Positions 1-7,448 of a stretch of 64,000 nucleotides of DNA are shown one piece after another. Every line of letters starts with the position of its first letter. Position 1 is the first letter of the stretch. The translations under genes were made by a program, and so were the position numbers. Source of the stretch: Alloalcanivorax xenomutans (lineage in GTDB: Bacteria; Pseudomonadota; Gammaproteobacteria; Pseudomonadales; Alcanivoracaceae); assembly GCF_900217905.1 (NCBI RefSeq), contig NZ_OBMO01000004.1:155873-219872 (forward strand), given 5' to 3'. Below the pieces are notes generated by a model. The model was not told where the DNA came from. It saw only the letters and a program-made list of their open reading frames with translations, and did not search any database.

Positions 1-512
1 CGGAAGCAGAAAGTACAGTAGCTGTGGCACACCTGACCCTGGCTGGGGAAGAACAGCACGGTTTCATCATACTTATGCTGCAGGCCATTGATGCGCTCGC
101 CGTCCACTTCCGGAATATTGTGTTCCATCTGTCCGGCGGGGTGTGGATTGAGCGCCTCGCGGACTTCGGCGATGGCCTGGTTCAGGATGTCTTTGTCGCC
201 ACTTCGCATGGCGTTGGCCACCCGCTCGAAGTGTTCCGGCGCGAGCATATCCTTCTGCGGGAAAGTGAGCTGATAGATCGGGTCGTCGGGGACTTTGTCC
301 CAATCAATCAGTTCCTCGATGACATACTCGTTCACCCGGAAGGGCAGGACGCTGGCGACCACGTCCATGGCGAAACGGGCTTCCTCGTCCAGCCGCTGGA
401 GCGGCTCGATCTTGTCCAACTGGCGGGCGGTATACACCTTGAAGCGACGAGGTTCGCCGAAGTCGGTGTCGTGATGCTCGCGCAGCGGTATCACGGTGTT
501 GGTTTCTTGCAT
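1..512 (-). CDS. KamA-family radical SAM protein (lysine 2,3-aminomutase-like), 5' part only
   Basis: The minus strand reads continuously from an ATG at 512 to the window edge, giving the first 170 residues. The visible end carries CHSYCTFC, a CX3CX2C radical-SAM cluster motif, set in the context typical of the KamA family (FFPSQGQV just before it). Family members catalyse amino-group migration on lysine or related amino acids using a 4Fe-4S cluster, SAM and usually PLP; the PLP site would lie outside the window. The long N-terminal region before the motif fits the KamA-like branch rather than short EpmB. A GAGGA sequence lies just upstream of the ATG. The plus-strand open frame over the same bases is its antisense shadow. 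Substrate is not determinable here. Confidence 0.8.
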   Translation of the reverse strand, partial: MQETNTVIPLREHHDTDFGEPRRFKVYTARQLDKIEPLQRLDEEARFAMDVVASVLPFRVNEYVIEELIDWDKVPDDPIYQLTFPQKDMLAPEHFERVANAMRSGDKDILNQAIAEVREALNPHPAGQMEHNIPEVDGERINGLQHKYDETVLFFPSQGQVCHSYCTFCF

Positions 513-847
513 GCTTGTGTTCCTCATGCCGTGCCGACGCCGCAAACGCGTCGGTACACTGGTCAAGGGACCAGCAGGTTTCTGCTTTCAGAGTGACCGG
601 CGAGGCCGATCCTGGAGTTTGCCGATGATCGCGGGTACGGATGACCGGGCGATGATGGCACTTCAAATGGGTGGAAGATTCCGACCCGGTGCGCCTGTTG
701 GACGCGGAGGGTGAAAAACGGACGACGATTGTAAGTTATTGAAAATAAAAGAGCAAAATCACGGGCGCAAGCCCCGGGCCGGTCAATATGCTATGTTTCC
801 CCGGGATTGCGGCCCCGGCCCGGGGTAATTACGAGCGAGGCGATGAC
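513..847. other. Intergenic region between divergent kamA-like and cls-like genes
   Basis: No convincing gene is seen in this 335-base stretch. It separates the leftward KamA-like gene from the rightward PLD gene, so it should hold both promoters. An AT-rich patch lies around 728-758. A GC-rich inverted repeat (CCCCGGG at 799-805 and again CCCGGGG at 819-825) would form a hairpin in the leader of the downstream gene. Confidence 0.5.
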
Positions 848-2299
848 GTGAGCGACTTTTTACACACGGCTTTGCTGTGGCTGGAGCAGGCCTCCGCCTG
901 GCTGGAGGCGTTCTGGCTGGCGATCGTCGCGCCGGTGGGCGTGGGGCTGGCGGTCTGGGTGACCGTGCATGTGGCCCAGCACAAGCGGGATGCCCGGGCC
1001 GCCGCGGCCTGGACCGGCCTGGTCTGGCTGGTGCCGTTTCTGGGTGCTCTGCTGTATTTGTTGCTTGGGGTCAATCGTATCCAGCGCCGTGCCCGGCAGC
1101 TTACCGGCGGCGGCATCGATACGCTGGAGAGCACGGAATCGGTTGCCGAGGACACGGTGCAGGCACCGCAATTGCGTGTGCTGTCGCGGTTGGTGGGGCG
1201 CCTGACGCGATTGCCTCTGACCGCCGGCAATCGCGTCACCATGCATGAGGCCCGCGAGGCCCTGCATTTGATGGCACAGGCGGTGGATGAAGCACAGCAC
1301 AGCGTCTTCATGGCCACCTATATCTTCGGCAACGATGCGGCCGGCAAGCCCTTGGTGGAGGCACTGACACGGGCCGCCGCCCGTGGCGTGCAGGTGAGAG
1401 TCTTGCTGGATGGCGTCGGCGCTTTGTACTCCTTGCCCTCGGTGACCCGCCGTTTACGCAAGGGCGGAGTACGGGTGGAGCGGTTCCTGCACTCGGTGGC
1501 GCCGTGGCGCATGCCTTACATGAACCTGCGCAATCACCGTAAATTGATGATCGTCGATCATACCCTGGGCTTTACCGGCGGCATGAATGTGCGTGCCGGC
1601 TATGTGCGGGAGCCGGCCCGGACCCACGACCTGCATGCCCGTCTGGAAGGGCCGGTGGTGGCGCATCTGCTGCGTACCTTCGCGGCGGATTGGATGTTCA
1701 CCTGTGGCGAGAATCTGACGGCGGAATACCAGGGACAGCAGGCGCCGGGAACGGTGCGCGCCCGTGGCATCAGCGCCGGGCCGGACGCCGATTTCGACAA
1801 GCGTCGCCTGACTCTGTTCGCCGCCATCGGCTCGGCGGAACGGGAGATCCGTATCGTCACGCCTTATTTCGTCCCTGACCAGACCTTGATGGCGGCTCTG
1901 CAACTGGCGCTGCTGAAGGGGGTCAAGGTGGAGCTGGTGGTGCCGCGCAAGAACAATCTGCGTCTGGTGCAGTGGGCCAGTATTCACGCGCTGAAATGGC
2001 TGGTGCGCGGTGGCGCGCATCTGTATCTTTCCGCTCCGCCGTTCGATCACAGCAAGGTGATGACCGTCGACGGCCATTGGGTACAGCTTGGCTCGGGGAA
2101 CTGGGATGCGCGCAGTTTGCGGCTGAACTTCGAGTTCGATCTGGAATGCTACGATGGTCCCCTGGCGGAACAGGTCAACACTCTGATCGACGGCCGGATC
2201 GCCGGCGCCAGGCGCATGGACGATGCCGACTTCCAGGCCATGGCAGGCTGGCGCAATGTGCGCAATGCCCTGGCCCATATGCTGGAACCCTATCTCTGA
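848..2299 (+). CDS. Cardiolipin synthase-type phospholipase D family protein
   Basis: About 483 residues. It starts with two hydrophobic N-terminal segments followed by two HKD (HxKxxxxD) catalytic motifs: HRKLMIVD at about residues 230-237, and HSKVMTVD near residue 410 followed by GSGNWDARS. This is the organisation of bacterial cardiolipin synthases, which join phosphatidylglycerol or related lipids at the inner membrane. A GTG at 848 is chosen as start because a GAGCGAGG-like ribosome site precedes it; an in-frame ATG at 788 would add 20 residues of unmembrane-like sequence. It is followed after 20 bases by a small membrane-protein gene. Which Cls subtype it is cannot be fixed by eye. Confidence 0.85.
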   Translation: MSDFLHTALLWLEQASAWLEAFWLAIVAPVGVGLAVWVTVHVAQHKRDARAAAAWTGLVWLVPFLGALLYLLLGVNRIQRRARQLTGGGIDTLESTESVAEDTVQAPQLRVLSRLVGRLTRLPLTAGNRVTMHEAREALHLMAQAVDEAQHSVFMATYIFGNDAAGKPLVEALTRAAARGVQVRVLLDGVGALYSLPSVTRRLRKGGVRVERFLHSVAPWRMPYMNLRNHRKLMIVDHTLGFTGGMNVRAGYVREPARTHDLHARLEGPVVAHLLRTFAADWMFTCGENLTAEYQGQQAPGTVRARGISAGPDADFDKRRLTLFAAIGSAEREIRIVTPYFVPDQTLMAALQLALLKGVKVELVVPRKNNLRLVQWASIHALKWLVRGGAHLYLSAPPFDHSKVMTVDGHWVQLGSGNWDARSLRLNFEFDLECYDGPLAEQVNTLIDGRIAGARRMDDADFQAMAGWRNVRNALAHMLEPYL

Positions 2300-2319
2300 G
2301 AGCACTGAGAGGAGCCCTC

Positions 2320-2811
2320 ATGCGTCTGCCCCGGGATGCGGAACTGCCCGCCCATCTGGTTACCCTGATTCGTTTGCAATTCCTGCATGGTCTGCTGGTG
2401 GTGGCGGTGGCCACCGGGATCTGGCTGCCGGCGCCGGCGGTGGCGCACGGCTGGTTACCACTGGTGCCCTTGCTGGTGGCGATTTTCCTGTTGCTGCCCT
2501 CGGGATTGTATCTGGGGGCGGAGGTTCAAAGGGAGGAAGCGACACTGACGCCGGCGGTATTGCTGTTGTGGTTGCTGGCCAGCGCCACGCCGTTCGTGCC
2601 GGCATTGATCGCCGCACTACTGATGATCGTCGCCGTGATGTTGTTGTTTCTGATGGAGAAGGTGGCCGCCATCCGCGAACACTGGCCAGAAGCCTGGTTA
2701 CGGGGACGGCGGCAGCACATGCAGTTCCAGATGGTGTCTCTGGCCAGCGTGGTGTTCTGGCTTTTCAGCCGTGACAACCAGCTGTTGCTGAATCTGGGGT
2801 TGGGGGGCTGA
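2320..2811 (+). CDS. Small polytopic inner-membrane protein of unknown function
   Basis: 163 residues, ATG at 2320 preceded by GAGAGGAG. The sequence is dominated by about four to five hydrophobic segments (for example around WLPLVPLLVAIFLLLPSGLY and ALIAALLMIVAVMLLFLME), so it should sit in the inner membrane. It begins 20 bases after the cls-like stop and is probably co-transcribed with it, which hints at a membrane-lipid or envelope role, but that is only inference. I do not recognise a family. The open frame continues upstream inside cls in another frame; that extension is not credible. Confidence 0.7.
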   Translation: MRLPRDAELPAHLVTLIRLQFLHGLLVVAVATGIWLPAPAVAHGWLPLVPLLVAIFLLLPSGLYLGAEVQREEATLTPAVLLLWLLASATPFVPALIAALLMIVAVMLLFLMEKVAAIREHWPEAWLRGRRQHMQFQMVSLASVVFWLFSRDNQLLLNLGLGG

Positions 2812-2822
2812 CCCCGGCCTGG

Positions 2823-2999
2823 TTATTTTTTCACCGGAGAGCCCGGTCCCAGCAGGGCCCAGAGAATCAGACCAAGCAGCGGCAGGATGACCACCAGCGC
2901 GATCCACAAGGCCTTTTGTGGTACCTCGGCGCCGGATTGCAGGATTTTCACGATGGCGAAAATATCCAGGATCAGAATGATGATGCTGAGTGCTTTCAT
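2823..2999 (-). CDS. PLDc_N-type small membrane protein
   Basis: 58 residues with two hydrophobic helices and a short loop. The second helix pattern (PQKALWIALVVILPLLG) resembles the stand-alone PLDc_N domain that otherwise forms the N-terminal membrane anchor of cardiolipin synthases and phospholipases. The start is the ATG at 2999, preceded by AAAGGA; a longer open frame upstream has no ribosome site and poor sequence. It is convergent with the preceding membrane-protein gene (12 bases apart) and lies one gene away from the PLD enzyme, whose own N-terminus has a similar helix pair. Confidence 0.75.
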   Translation of the reverse strand: MKALSIIILILDIFAIVKILQSGAEVPQKALWIALVVILPLLGLILWALLGPGSPVKK

Positions 3000-3102
3000 G
3001 AGTGGATCCTTTCCTTGATCAGTTCTTGTTGACCCTAGAATCGCCCACCGTGATGCGTAAAGGCAACAAAGGTAAAACGTCATCCACGGAGGCGGGCAGT
3101 GG

Positions 3103-3609
3103 TCATGGCGAGGATAGAATCAAAGCCCCCAGCCAGGCGGAGAGAAACAGGCCGATACCGAATACGGTGTGATTGATCAGGCTGCGAAGACGGGCCTGAT
3201 TCGGGTTCGGTGTTTTCGACGCCGCCACGCCAGCGCCCATGCCCGGCTGCAGAATCAACAGAGGTGCCGCCACGGTAAGCACGCCGAACAGCAGCGCCGG
3301 CCATAAGGATGGCTCCCTGGCCCAGGATAACCCCGCCAGTGCCAGCAGCAGCCCAGCGAAACCAACGCCTATGAGATAGTGGGTAAGCCACCCCAGTGCG
3401 GTTTCACCGGTGATGGCAGGGGCCTTGGCGATGCTGTCATGAATCCATCGACCACGAGGCAGATGCCCCACCCAGCGTCCCACCAGTCCCCAGTTGGGCG
3501 CCGGAATACCCAGCAAACGCCGGGCGGCCAGGGCATAGCCATCCGCTATCGCCGTGGCCCCGATGCCGATCAACAGCGTGCGGATGACGAATTCGAAAAT
3601 CTCGGTCAT
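3103..3609 (-). CDS. DUF2938-family membrane protein
   Basis: 168 residues with four predicted membrane segments: the N-terminal one, a central one at about 75-95, one near 105-125 and a C-terminal one. The motif GLVGRWVGHLPRGRW and the overall layout match DUF2938 membrane proteins, whose function is not established. ATG at 3609. An AT-rich 9-bp inverted repeat lies 26 bases upstream at 3635-3660 and is a likely operator. It is followed by an unrelated gene on the same strand about 100 bases later. Confidence 0.75.
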   Translation of the reverse strand: MTEIFEFVIRTLLIGIGATAIADGYALAARRLLGIPAPNWGLVGRWVGHLPRGRWIHDSIAKAPAITGETALGWLTHYLIGVGFAGLLLALAGLSWAREPSLWPALLFGVLTVAAPLLILQPGMGAGVAASKTPNPNQARLRSLINHTVFGIGLFLSAWLGALILSSP

Positions 3610-3634
3610 GGCAGTGGTTCCTGCTTAATGGAGC

Positions 3635-3660
3635 AATATTCAATTGATTTATTGAATATT
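3635..3660. promoter_or_regulatory. AT-rich inverted repeat upstream of the DUF2938 gene
   Basis: AATATTCAA (3635-3643) and TTGAATATT (3652-3660) are perfect inverted 9-bp arms with an 8-base spacer. The position 26 bases upstream of the DUF2938 start is that of an operator. The ATTCAA...TTGAAT form resembles ArsR/SmtB-family sites, but no such regulator is encoded nearby. Confidence 0.5.
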
Positions 3661-3732
3661 TGATGAGGAAGCATGAGATGTCAATGGTTGCCTTCCTGGA
3701 TTCGCTGCTTTGCGGCGAATGGGCATATGGGC

Positions 3733-3885
3733 TGGCACGAGCCGTTCAGGCCGGTACAATGCCGTTCTTCTGCCCCGGTAGCTCAGTTGGGTGAGGGCGG
3801 GGCCTTCCGGCGCCCTGCGCCGGCCGCCGTCACGCCACGCGGATACCGCCGCGTGGCCGGTGCCCGGAGGGTGAGTAAGCGCCTC
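3733..3885 (+). pseudogene. Decayed duplicate of tRNA-Arg with its promoter, interrupted by an 80-bp insert
   Basis: Bases 3733-3760 repeat the promoter of the intact tRNA at 3952 (TGGCAC, 16 bases, TACAAT), and 3772-3790 repeat the first 19 bases of the tRNA exactly. At 3789-3795 the sequence GGGTGAG occurs, then about 80 bases of foreign sequence, then GGGTGAG again (3869-3875) followed by AAGCGCCTCC, which matches the tRNA anticodon region. The insert therefore looks flanked by a 7-bp direct repeat. After the anticodon the copy loses similarity, so it cannot form a tRNA. The whole is best read as a duplicated tRNA gene later disrupted. Confidence 0.6.
3807..3856. repeat. Two hairpins inside the 80-bp insert in the tRNA copy
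   Basis: CCGGCG (3807-3812) pairs with CGCCGG (3818-3823) across a 5-base loop, and CCACGCGG (3835-3842) pairs with CCGCGTGG (3849-3856) across a 6-base loop. Two consecutive GC-rich palindromes in a short insert resemble a REP-type or other miniature palindromic element. Confidence 0.45.
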
Positions 3886-3951
3886 CACAGAGAGTCTTGC
3901 TCCTTGCTACTGGCACTGCGGTTTCAGGCCGGTACAATGCCTCCTTTCAAT

Positions 3952-4028
3952 GCCCCGGTAGCTCAGTTGGATAGAGCAAGCGCCTCCTAAGCGCTAGGTC
4001 GGACGTTCAAATCGTCTCCGGGGCGCCA
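3952..4028 (+). tRNA. tRNA-Arg (anticodon CCU)
   Basis: A 77-base cloverleaf including an encoded CCA. The acceptor stem GCCCCGG pairs with CCGGGGC. The D stem is GCTC/GAGC and the anticodon stem AGCGC/GCGCT encloses the loop CTCCTAA, giving anticodon CCT. The T stem is GGACG/CGTCT with loop TTCAAAT. It reads AGG arginine codons. A promoter with -35-like TGGCAC and -10 TACAAT (3933-3938) precedes it. tRNA-Arg genes are common integration sites, and a broken copy lies 180 bases upstream. Confidence 0.95.
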
Positions 4029-4130
4029 TTTCCCCTCTTCTGTATCGAATTCGCCTTTGTCGTGTCTTTTGACGTAACGTTTTCCTTATCCGTGCGTCCA
4101 TTACAGTAGAACAACGGACAGGAGCTGATC

Positions 4131-5090
4131 ATGAGAGACAGTCGCGCGTTACTGGTACGCAGCGGCACCGATTTCCCCGCGCTACATCGGCGGCGGACCA
4201 CCATCTTGCAGGTGAATCTGGGCTATCGGTGCAATCTGAGCTGCGTGCATTGCCACGTGAACGCGGGTCCCACGCGCACGGAGATGATGTCCGCGGAGAC
4301 CGCCGACCTGGTTATCGAGGTGCTGCGGCGGGGACACATCGAGACCCTGGATCTGACCGGCGGTGCGCCGGAAATGAGTCCTCACTTTCGGCGATTGGTC
4401 CAGGAAGCACGGACGCTGGGTGTCACCGTGATCGACCGCTGCAATCTGACCATCCTGCTGGAACCCGGCTATGAAGATTTGCCGGCTTTCCTGGCGGAAC
4501 AGGGCGTGCAGGTGGTGGCGTCCTTGCCCTGCTATCTGGAAGAGAACGTCAACAAGCAGCGGGGCAAGGGAGTCTATGCGGCCAGCATCGAGGCGATCCG
4601 TCGGCTCAACCGGATGGGTTATGGTGGCGAGTCCCTGATTCTGGACCTGGTGTACAACCCGGTGGGGGCTCACCTGCCACCACCGCAGGCCGGTTTGCAG
4701 GAGGACTACAAGCGCGAGCTGGCGGTCCGTTTCGATATTCACTTCAATCGCCTGCTGACCATCACCAACATGCCGATCAGCCGGTTCGGCTCGGTGCTGC
4801 TGGCCCACCATCAGTTCGATGATTATATGCAGCTGCTGCGTAGCAACCACAATCCGGCCAACCTGGACGACGTGATGTGCCGGAATACCCTGAGCGTGGA
4901 TTATCAGGGTTACCTGTACGATTGCGATTTCAACCAGATGCTGGGCCTGGCTCAGGGTGGCACCGGGCGTCATCCACATCTGCGGGAAATGCTACAGGAC
5001 GACAAGGACGGAGAACCGGTGTACGTGGCGGATCATTGTTATGGTTGCACCGCCGGCGCCGGTAGCAGCTGCGGTGGAGCGCTGGCGTGA
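4131..5090 (+). CDS. arsS: Arsenosugar biosynthesis radical SAM protein ArsS
   Basis: 319 residues. CNLSCVHC at residues 34-41 is the CX3CX3-type radical SAM cluster motif with the following HVNAGPTRTE context diagnostic of ArsS, and the C-terminal half ends in a Cys-rich DUF3641-like region (CRNTLSVDYQGYLYDCDFNQ, then CYGCTAGAGSSCGG). In the known pathway ArsS transfers a 5'-deoxyadenosyl group to dimethylated arsenic, an early step of arsenosugar formation in the cytoplasm. An AGGAGCTGATC ribosome site precedes the ATG. The stop overlaps the GTG start of the next gene, so the three genes form a tightly coupled operon. No arsM methyltransferase is visible in the window. Confidence 0.9.
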   Translation: MRDSRALLVRSGTDFPALHRRRTTILQVNLGYRCNLSCVHCHVNAGPTRTEMMSAETADLVIEVLRRGHIETLDLTGGAPEMSPHFRRLVQEARTLGVTVIDRCNLTILLEPGYEDLPAFLAEQGVQVVASLPCYLEENVNKQRGKGVYAASIEAIRRLNRMGYGGESLILDLVYNPVGAHLPPPQAGLQEDYKRELAVRFDIHFNRLLTITNMPISRFGSVLLAHHQFDDYMQLLRSNHNPANLDDVMCRNTLSVDYQGYLYDCDFNQMLGLAQGGTGRHPHLREMLQDDKDGEPVYVADHCYGCTAGAGSSCGGALA

Positions 5091-5818
5091 CGCGGCGTTT
5101 GAGCGTGGTGATTCCGGTGCTCAATGAAGCCCCCCGTTTACGGTGGCTGCTGCCGAAGCTGCGCCGACATCTGTGGGATCAGGATGAGATCATCGTGGTG
5201 GACGGTGCCAGCACCGACGAGACCGTGTCGGTGGCGGAGGAGGTCGCGGACAAGGTCCTGCACTGCGATCGTGGCCGGGCCCGTCAGATGAACTTCGGCG
5301 CTGAACGGGCCTGCGGCGATCTGCTCTGGTTCCTCCACGCTGACAGCGGCATGCGGCGGGGGCAACCGGCGGCATTGCGTTATTTGCCGGAGGGGCCGTT
5401 GTGGGGGCGGTTCGATGTCCGTCTCAAAGGCCGCCATCCACTCTTTCCGATCATCGGCGGCGCCATGAATCTGCGCTCGCGCTGGACCGGTATTGCCACT
5501 GGCGATCAGGGGATCTTCGTGGATCGCCTTTTGTTTCTCGATGTGGGTGGCTTTCCGTTACAGCCGTTAATGGAGGACGTGGCATTGAGTGCCTGCCTGC
5601 GCCGCCACGGCAAGCCGTTATGTTTACGTCCCAGAATGGTGGTGGACAGTCGCCGCTGGCAGCAACACGGTGTGCTGCGGACGGTATGGCTGATGTGGCG
5701 CTTGCGCTGGCGCTATTGGCGTGGCGCCGACCCGGCCGAACTGCACCGAATCTATTATCGCGACCATGACGATGGTGAAGCCGCTCCAGAGCGGGAGGGC
5801 GGGCGTGACCCGGGATAA
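5087..5818 (+). CDS. TIGR04283-type arsenosugar biosynthesis glycosyltransferase
   Basis: 243 residues starting at a GTG that overlaps the arsS stop codon by four bases. The N-terminal region is a GT2 fold: VVIPVLNEAPRL, DEIIVVDGASTDET, then LHADSG as the metal-binding DxD-like site and GDQGIFV further on. These features match the TIGR04283 group found beside arsS. It probably transfers a sugar or sugar-like group during arsenosugar assembly. The C-terminus is basic and may contact the membrane (WLMWRLRWRYWR). Its end overlaps the next gene by 14 bases if that gene begins at its GTG. Confidence 0.85.
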   Translation: MTRRLSVVIPVLNEAPRLRWLLPKLRRHLWDQDEIIVVDGASTDETVSVAEEVADKVLHCDRGRARQMNFGAERACGDLLWFLHADSGMRRGQPAALRYLPEGPLWGRFDVRLKGRHPLFPIIGGAMNLRSRWTGIATGDQGIFVDRLLFLDVGGFPLQPLMEDVALSACLRRHGKPLCLRPRMVVDSRRWQQHGVLRTVWLMWRLRWRYWRGADPAELHRIYYRDHDDGEAAPEREGGRDPG

Positions 5819-6431
5819 AGGCGAGAGCACGTTGCTGTTGGTCTTCGCCAAGGCGCCAGAGCCGGGGCAGGTGAAAACCCGGTTGGCGGCTTCCTTGGGA
5901 GAGAACGCCGCGCTGGCGGCTCACCAGGCGCTGCTGGACCGGACGCTGTGTTTGGCGGCGGCGTTTCCCGGCCCGGCGGTGCTGATGCTAAACCGTGCGG
6001 AGGCCGCGACCGAGCGCCGGGCGCGGGAGCTCGGGCTGGACATCGACTACCAGCAAGGGGCGGATCTGGGCGAGCGCATGGAGCGGGCCATGGCCTGGGG
6101 GCTGGCGCGGGCGGATAGAGTGTTGCTGGTGGGCAGCGACTGTCCCGCGATGAGCCCCGACTATCTGCGGGAAGCCGCGGATACCCTGGGACAGGCGCCG
6201 GTGGTACTGGGCCCCAGCGAGGATGGCGGGTTCGTCTTGCTGGGCGGCAGTGATGCCGCGCTCTGGCGCCAGCCACTGTTCCGCCATGTGGCGATGAGTA
6301 CCGATCACACCCTGGCCGATACCCTGGCGGCGCTGTCCGCCCATTGTCAGCCACGACTATTGCCGATGCTCTGGGACGTGGATTACCCGAAGGATCTGGA
6401 GCGGGCCCGGCGTCTGGGCCTGTTGTCCTGA
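5805..6431 (+). CDS. TIGR04282-type (DUF2064) arsenosugar biosynthesis protein
   Basis: 208 residues if begun at the GTG at 5805, which has GGGAGG upstream; an in-frame ATG at 5766 would lengthen it by 13. The sequence LLLVFAKAPEPGQVKTRLA is the nucleotidyltransferase-like opening of DUF2064 proteins, followed by VGSDCPAMSPDYL and GPSEDGGFVLLG. Members sit with arsS and the TIGR04283 enzyme, and are thought to act in the same pathway as a glycosyl- or nucleotidyl-transferase. It is third in the overlapping operon. The exact reaction is inference. Confidence 0.85.
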   Translation: MTRDKGESTLLLVFAKAPEPGQVKTRLAASLGENAALAAHQALLDRTLCLAAAFPGPAVLMLNRAEAATERRARELGLDIDYQQGADLGERMERAMAWGLARADRVLLVGSDCPAMSPDYLREAADTLGQAPVVLGPSEDGGFVLLGGSDAALWRQPLFRHVAMSTDHTLADTLAALSAHCQPRLLPMLWDVDYPKDLERARRLGLLS

Positions 6432-6587
6432 GCCTGTCCATGGCCGCGCTGCTTTCCACGGTCGCGGCGCCTCTTTGCCTGACACGGCAGCCCGTTTTCT
6501 CATCCATTCCGCTGAAGTCTGTGCGATATTATGGCGCTACCATTGGCGTCACGATTGCGTTGACGCAGGGCTCAGCTGGAGTGATTG

Positions 6588-6926
6588 ATGAGCAGGCAGG
6601 AAGCAGTGGACCTGGCGGTTATCCAGGAACTGAAAGAAGTGATGGGGGCGGATTTTCCCCGCTTGGTGGTGTCGTTCGTCAAGGATGGCGAACAGCGTTT
6701 GCGCGCGATTCAGGATGGTCTGGCCGCCGCCGATGTGGAAGTGGTGCGCCAGCAGGCTCATAGCTTCAAGGGCAGTAGTGGCAACCTCGGCGCGGTACGG
6801 GTGTCGGCGTTATGTCTGGAGATGGAAAGCGCGGCCCGCGACGGGGATCTGTCAGTGGCCGCATCCCTGTTCGACCCGTTGAAGGAGGCTTTTGAATCGG
6901 TGTGTGTGCGGTTGAAGTCACTCTGA
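6588..6926 (+). CDS. Stand-alone Hpt (histidine phosphotransfer) domain protein
   Basis: 112 residues consisting of a single Hpt four-helix domain. The phosphorylated histidine is H58 in AHSFKGSSGNLGA, a textbook Hpt motif. Such proteins relay phosphate between a hybrid sensor kinase and a response regulator in the cytoplasm. The ATG at 6588 has GGAG upstream; a TTG immediately before it is in frame. No kinase or response regulator lies next to it, but the next feature downstream is a Gac/Rsm-type sRNA, so a role in the GacS phosphorelay (like HptB) is a reasonable but unproved idea. Confidence 0.85.
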   Translation: MSRQEAVDLAVIQELKEVMGADFPRLVVSFVKDGEQRLRAIQDGLAAADVEVVRQQAHSFKGSSGNLGAVRVSALCLEMESAARDGDLSVAASLFDPLKEAFESVCVRLKSL

Positions 6927-7259
6927 GGGGCGCAAAAATCGCAGGGAGGGATTTTTGACGTCGCTTGCGACGGCCCAAGGAGTGGCCGCCATGGACGGCG
7001 GACAAAAAAAACCCCTCTTCCAAAGGGGGGGGTGGAAGAGGGGGGGTTGTGAGCGCTATTTCTAGCGCCTTGGGGGGATACCTTTTCCGTTGGCTCGGCC
7101 TAATGCCCTAGCCAATCGAGATACTGTATATCCTACAGGGAGAGCCTTCCCCCTGCTGTAAAATGCGGTGAGAGAATGTAAAAACTTCCTAGCTTGTTCG
7201 GGTGCACCGTATCCGGGGTGCAAATGGCAGGCTGGTGAAGTGAGGGTCAACCGCGATCT
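6927..7259. other. Non-coding stretch after the Hpt gene
   Basis: No convincing gene. It holds a hairpin just after the Hpt stop (CAAAAATC 6933-6940 with GATTTTTG 6950-6957), a second one (CGTCGC 6959-6964 with GCGACG 6967-6972), a leftward terminator-like structure at 7004-7043 and a hairpin at 7053-7068. A 62-codon minus-strand frame at 7062-7250 has no family features. Confidence 0.5.
7004..7068 (-). terminator. Leftward Rho-independent terminator with a preceding GAAA-loop hairpin
   Basis: On the minus strand GCGCTA-GAAA-TAGCGC (7068-7053) is followed by a strong stem, CCCCTCTTCC/GGAAGAGGGG (7034-7043 with 7012-7021), and then eight T residues (A run at 7004-7011). This is a classic terminator for leftward transcription, yet no leftward gene is visible immediately upstream of it. 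Confidence 0.6.
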
Positions 7260-7277
7260 TGTAAGCCATAGCTTACA
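7260..7277. promoter_or_regulatory. GacA-type upstream activating sequence
   Basis: TGTAAG (7260-7265), six bases, CTTACA (7272-7277) is an exact match to the TGTAAG-N6-CTTACA site bound by GacA ahead of rsmY/rsmZ genes. It lies about 170-190 bases before the predicted sRNA start, the usual distance. Confidence 0.8.
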
Positions 7278-7436
7278 ATGGTGTAAGCATTTTTACCAAT
7301 GTTGTGTCCGCCATCTGCTCTTTCTTTCGATCTGAAAATTCTTATCTGTCTGATTTATAAGGGTTTTTTGTTTTTGTGGGGACGAGATCCATTTACTTTT
7401 TAAAGATCTTTAACCCTTGAGCGTCAGGGCGCTTGC

Positions 7437-7442
7437 TATAGT
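7437..7442 (+). promoter_or_regulatory. -10 element of the RsmZ-like sRNA promoter
   Basis: TATAGT at 7437-7442 is a good sigma-70 -10 box. No well-spaced -35 box is seen, as expected for an activator-dependent GacA promoter. It predicts a transcription start near 7449. Confidence 0.6.
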
Positions 7443-7448
7443 ACTTCC

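Noticed and set aside
24..596. Plus-strand 190-codon open frame at the left end
   Set aside because: It is the antisense of the KamA-like gene, which shows a real CX3CX2C motif on the minus strand.
7062..7250. 62-codon minus-strand frame between Hpt and the sRNA
   Set aside because: No family features and no ribosome site; the leftward terminator near its end is reported separately.
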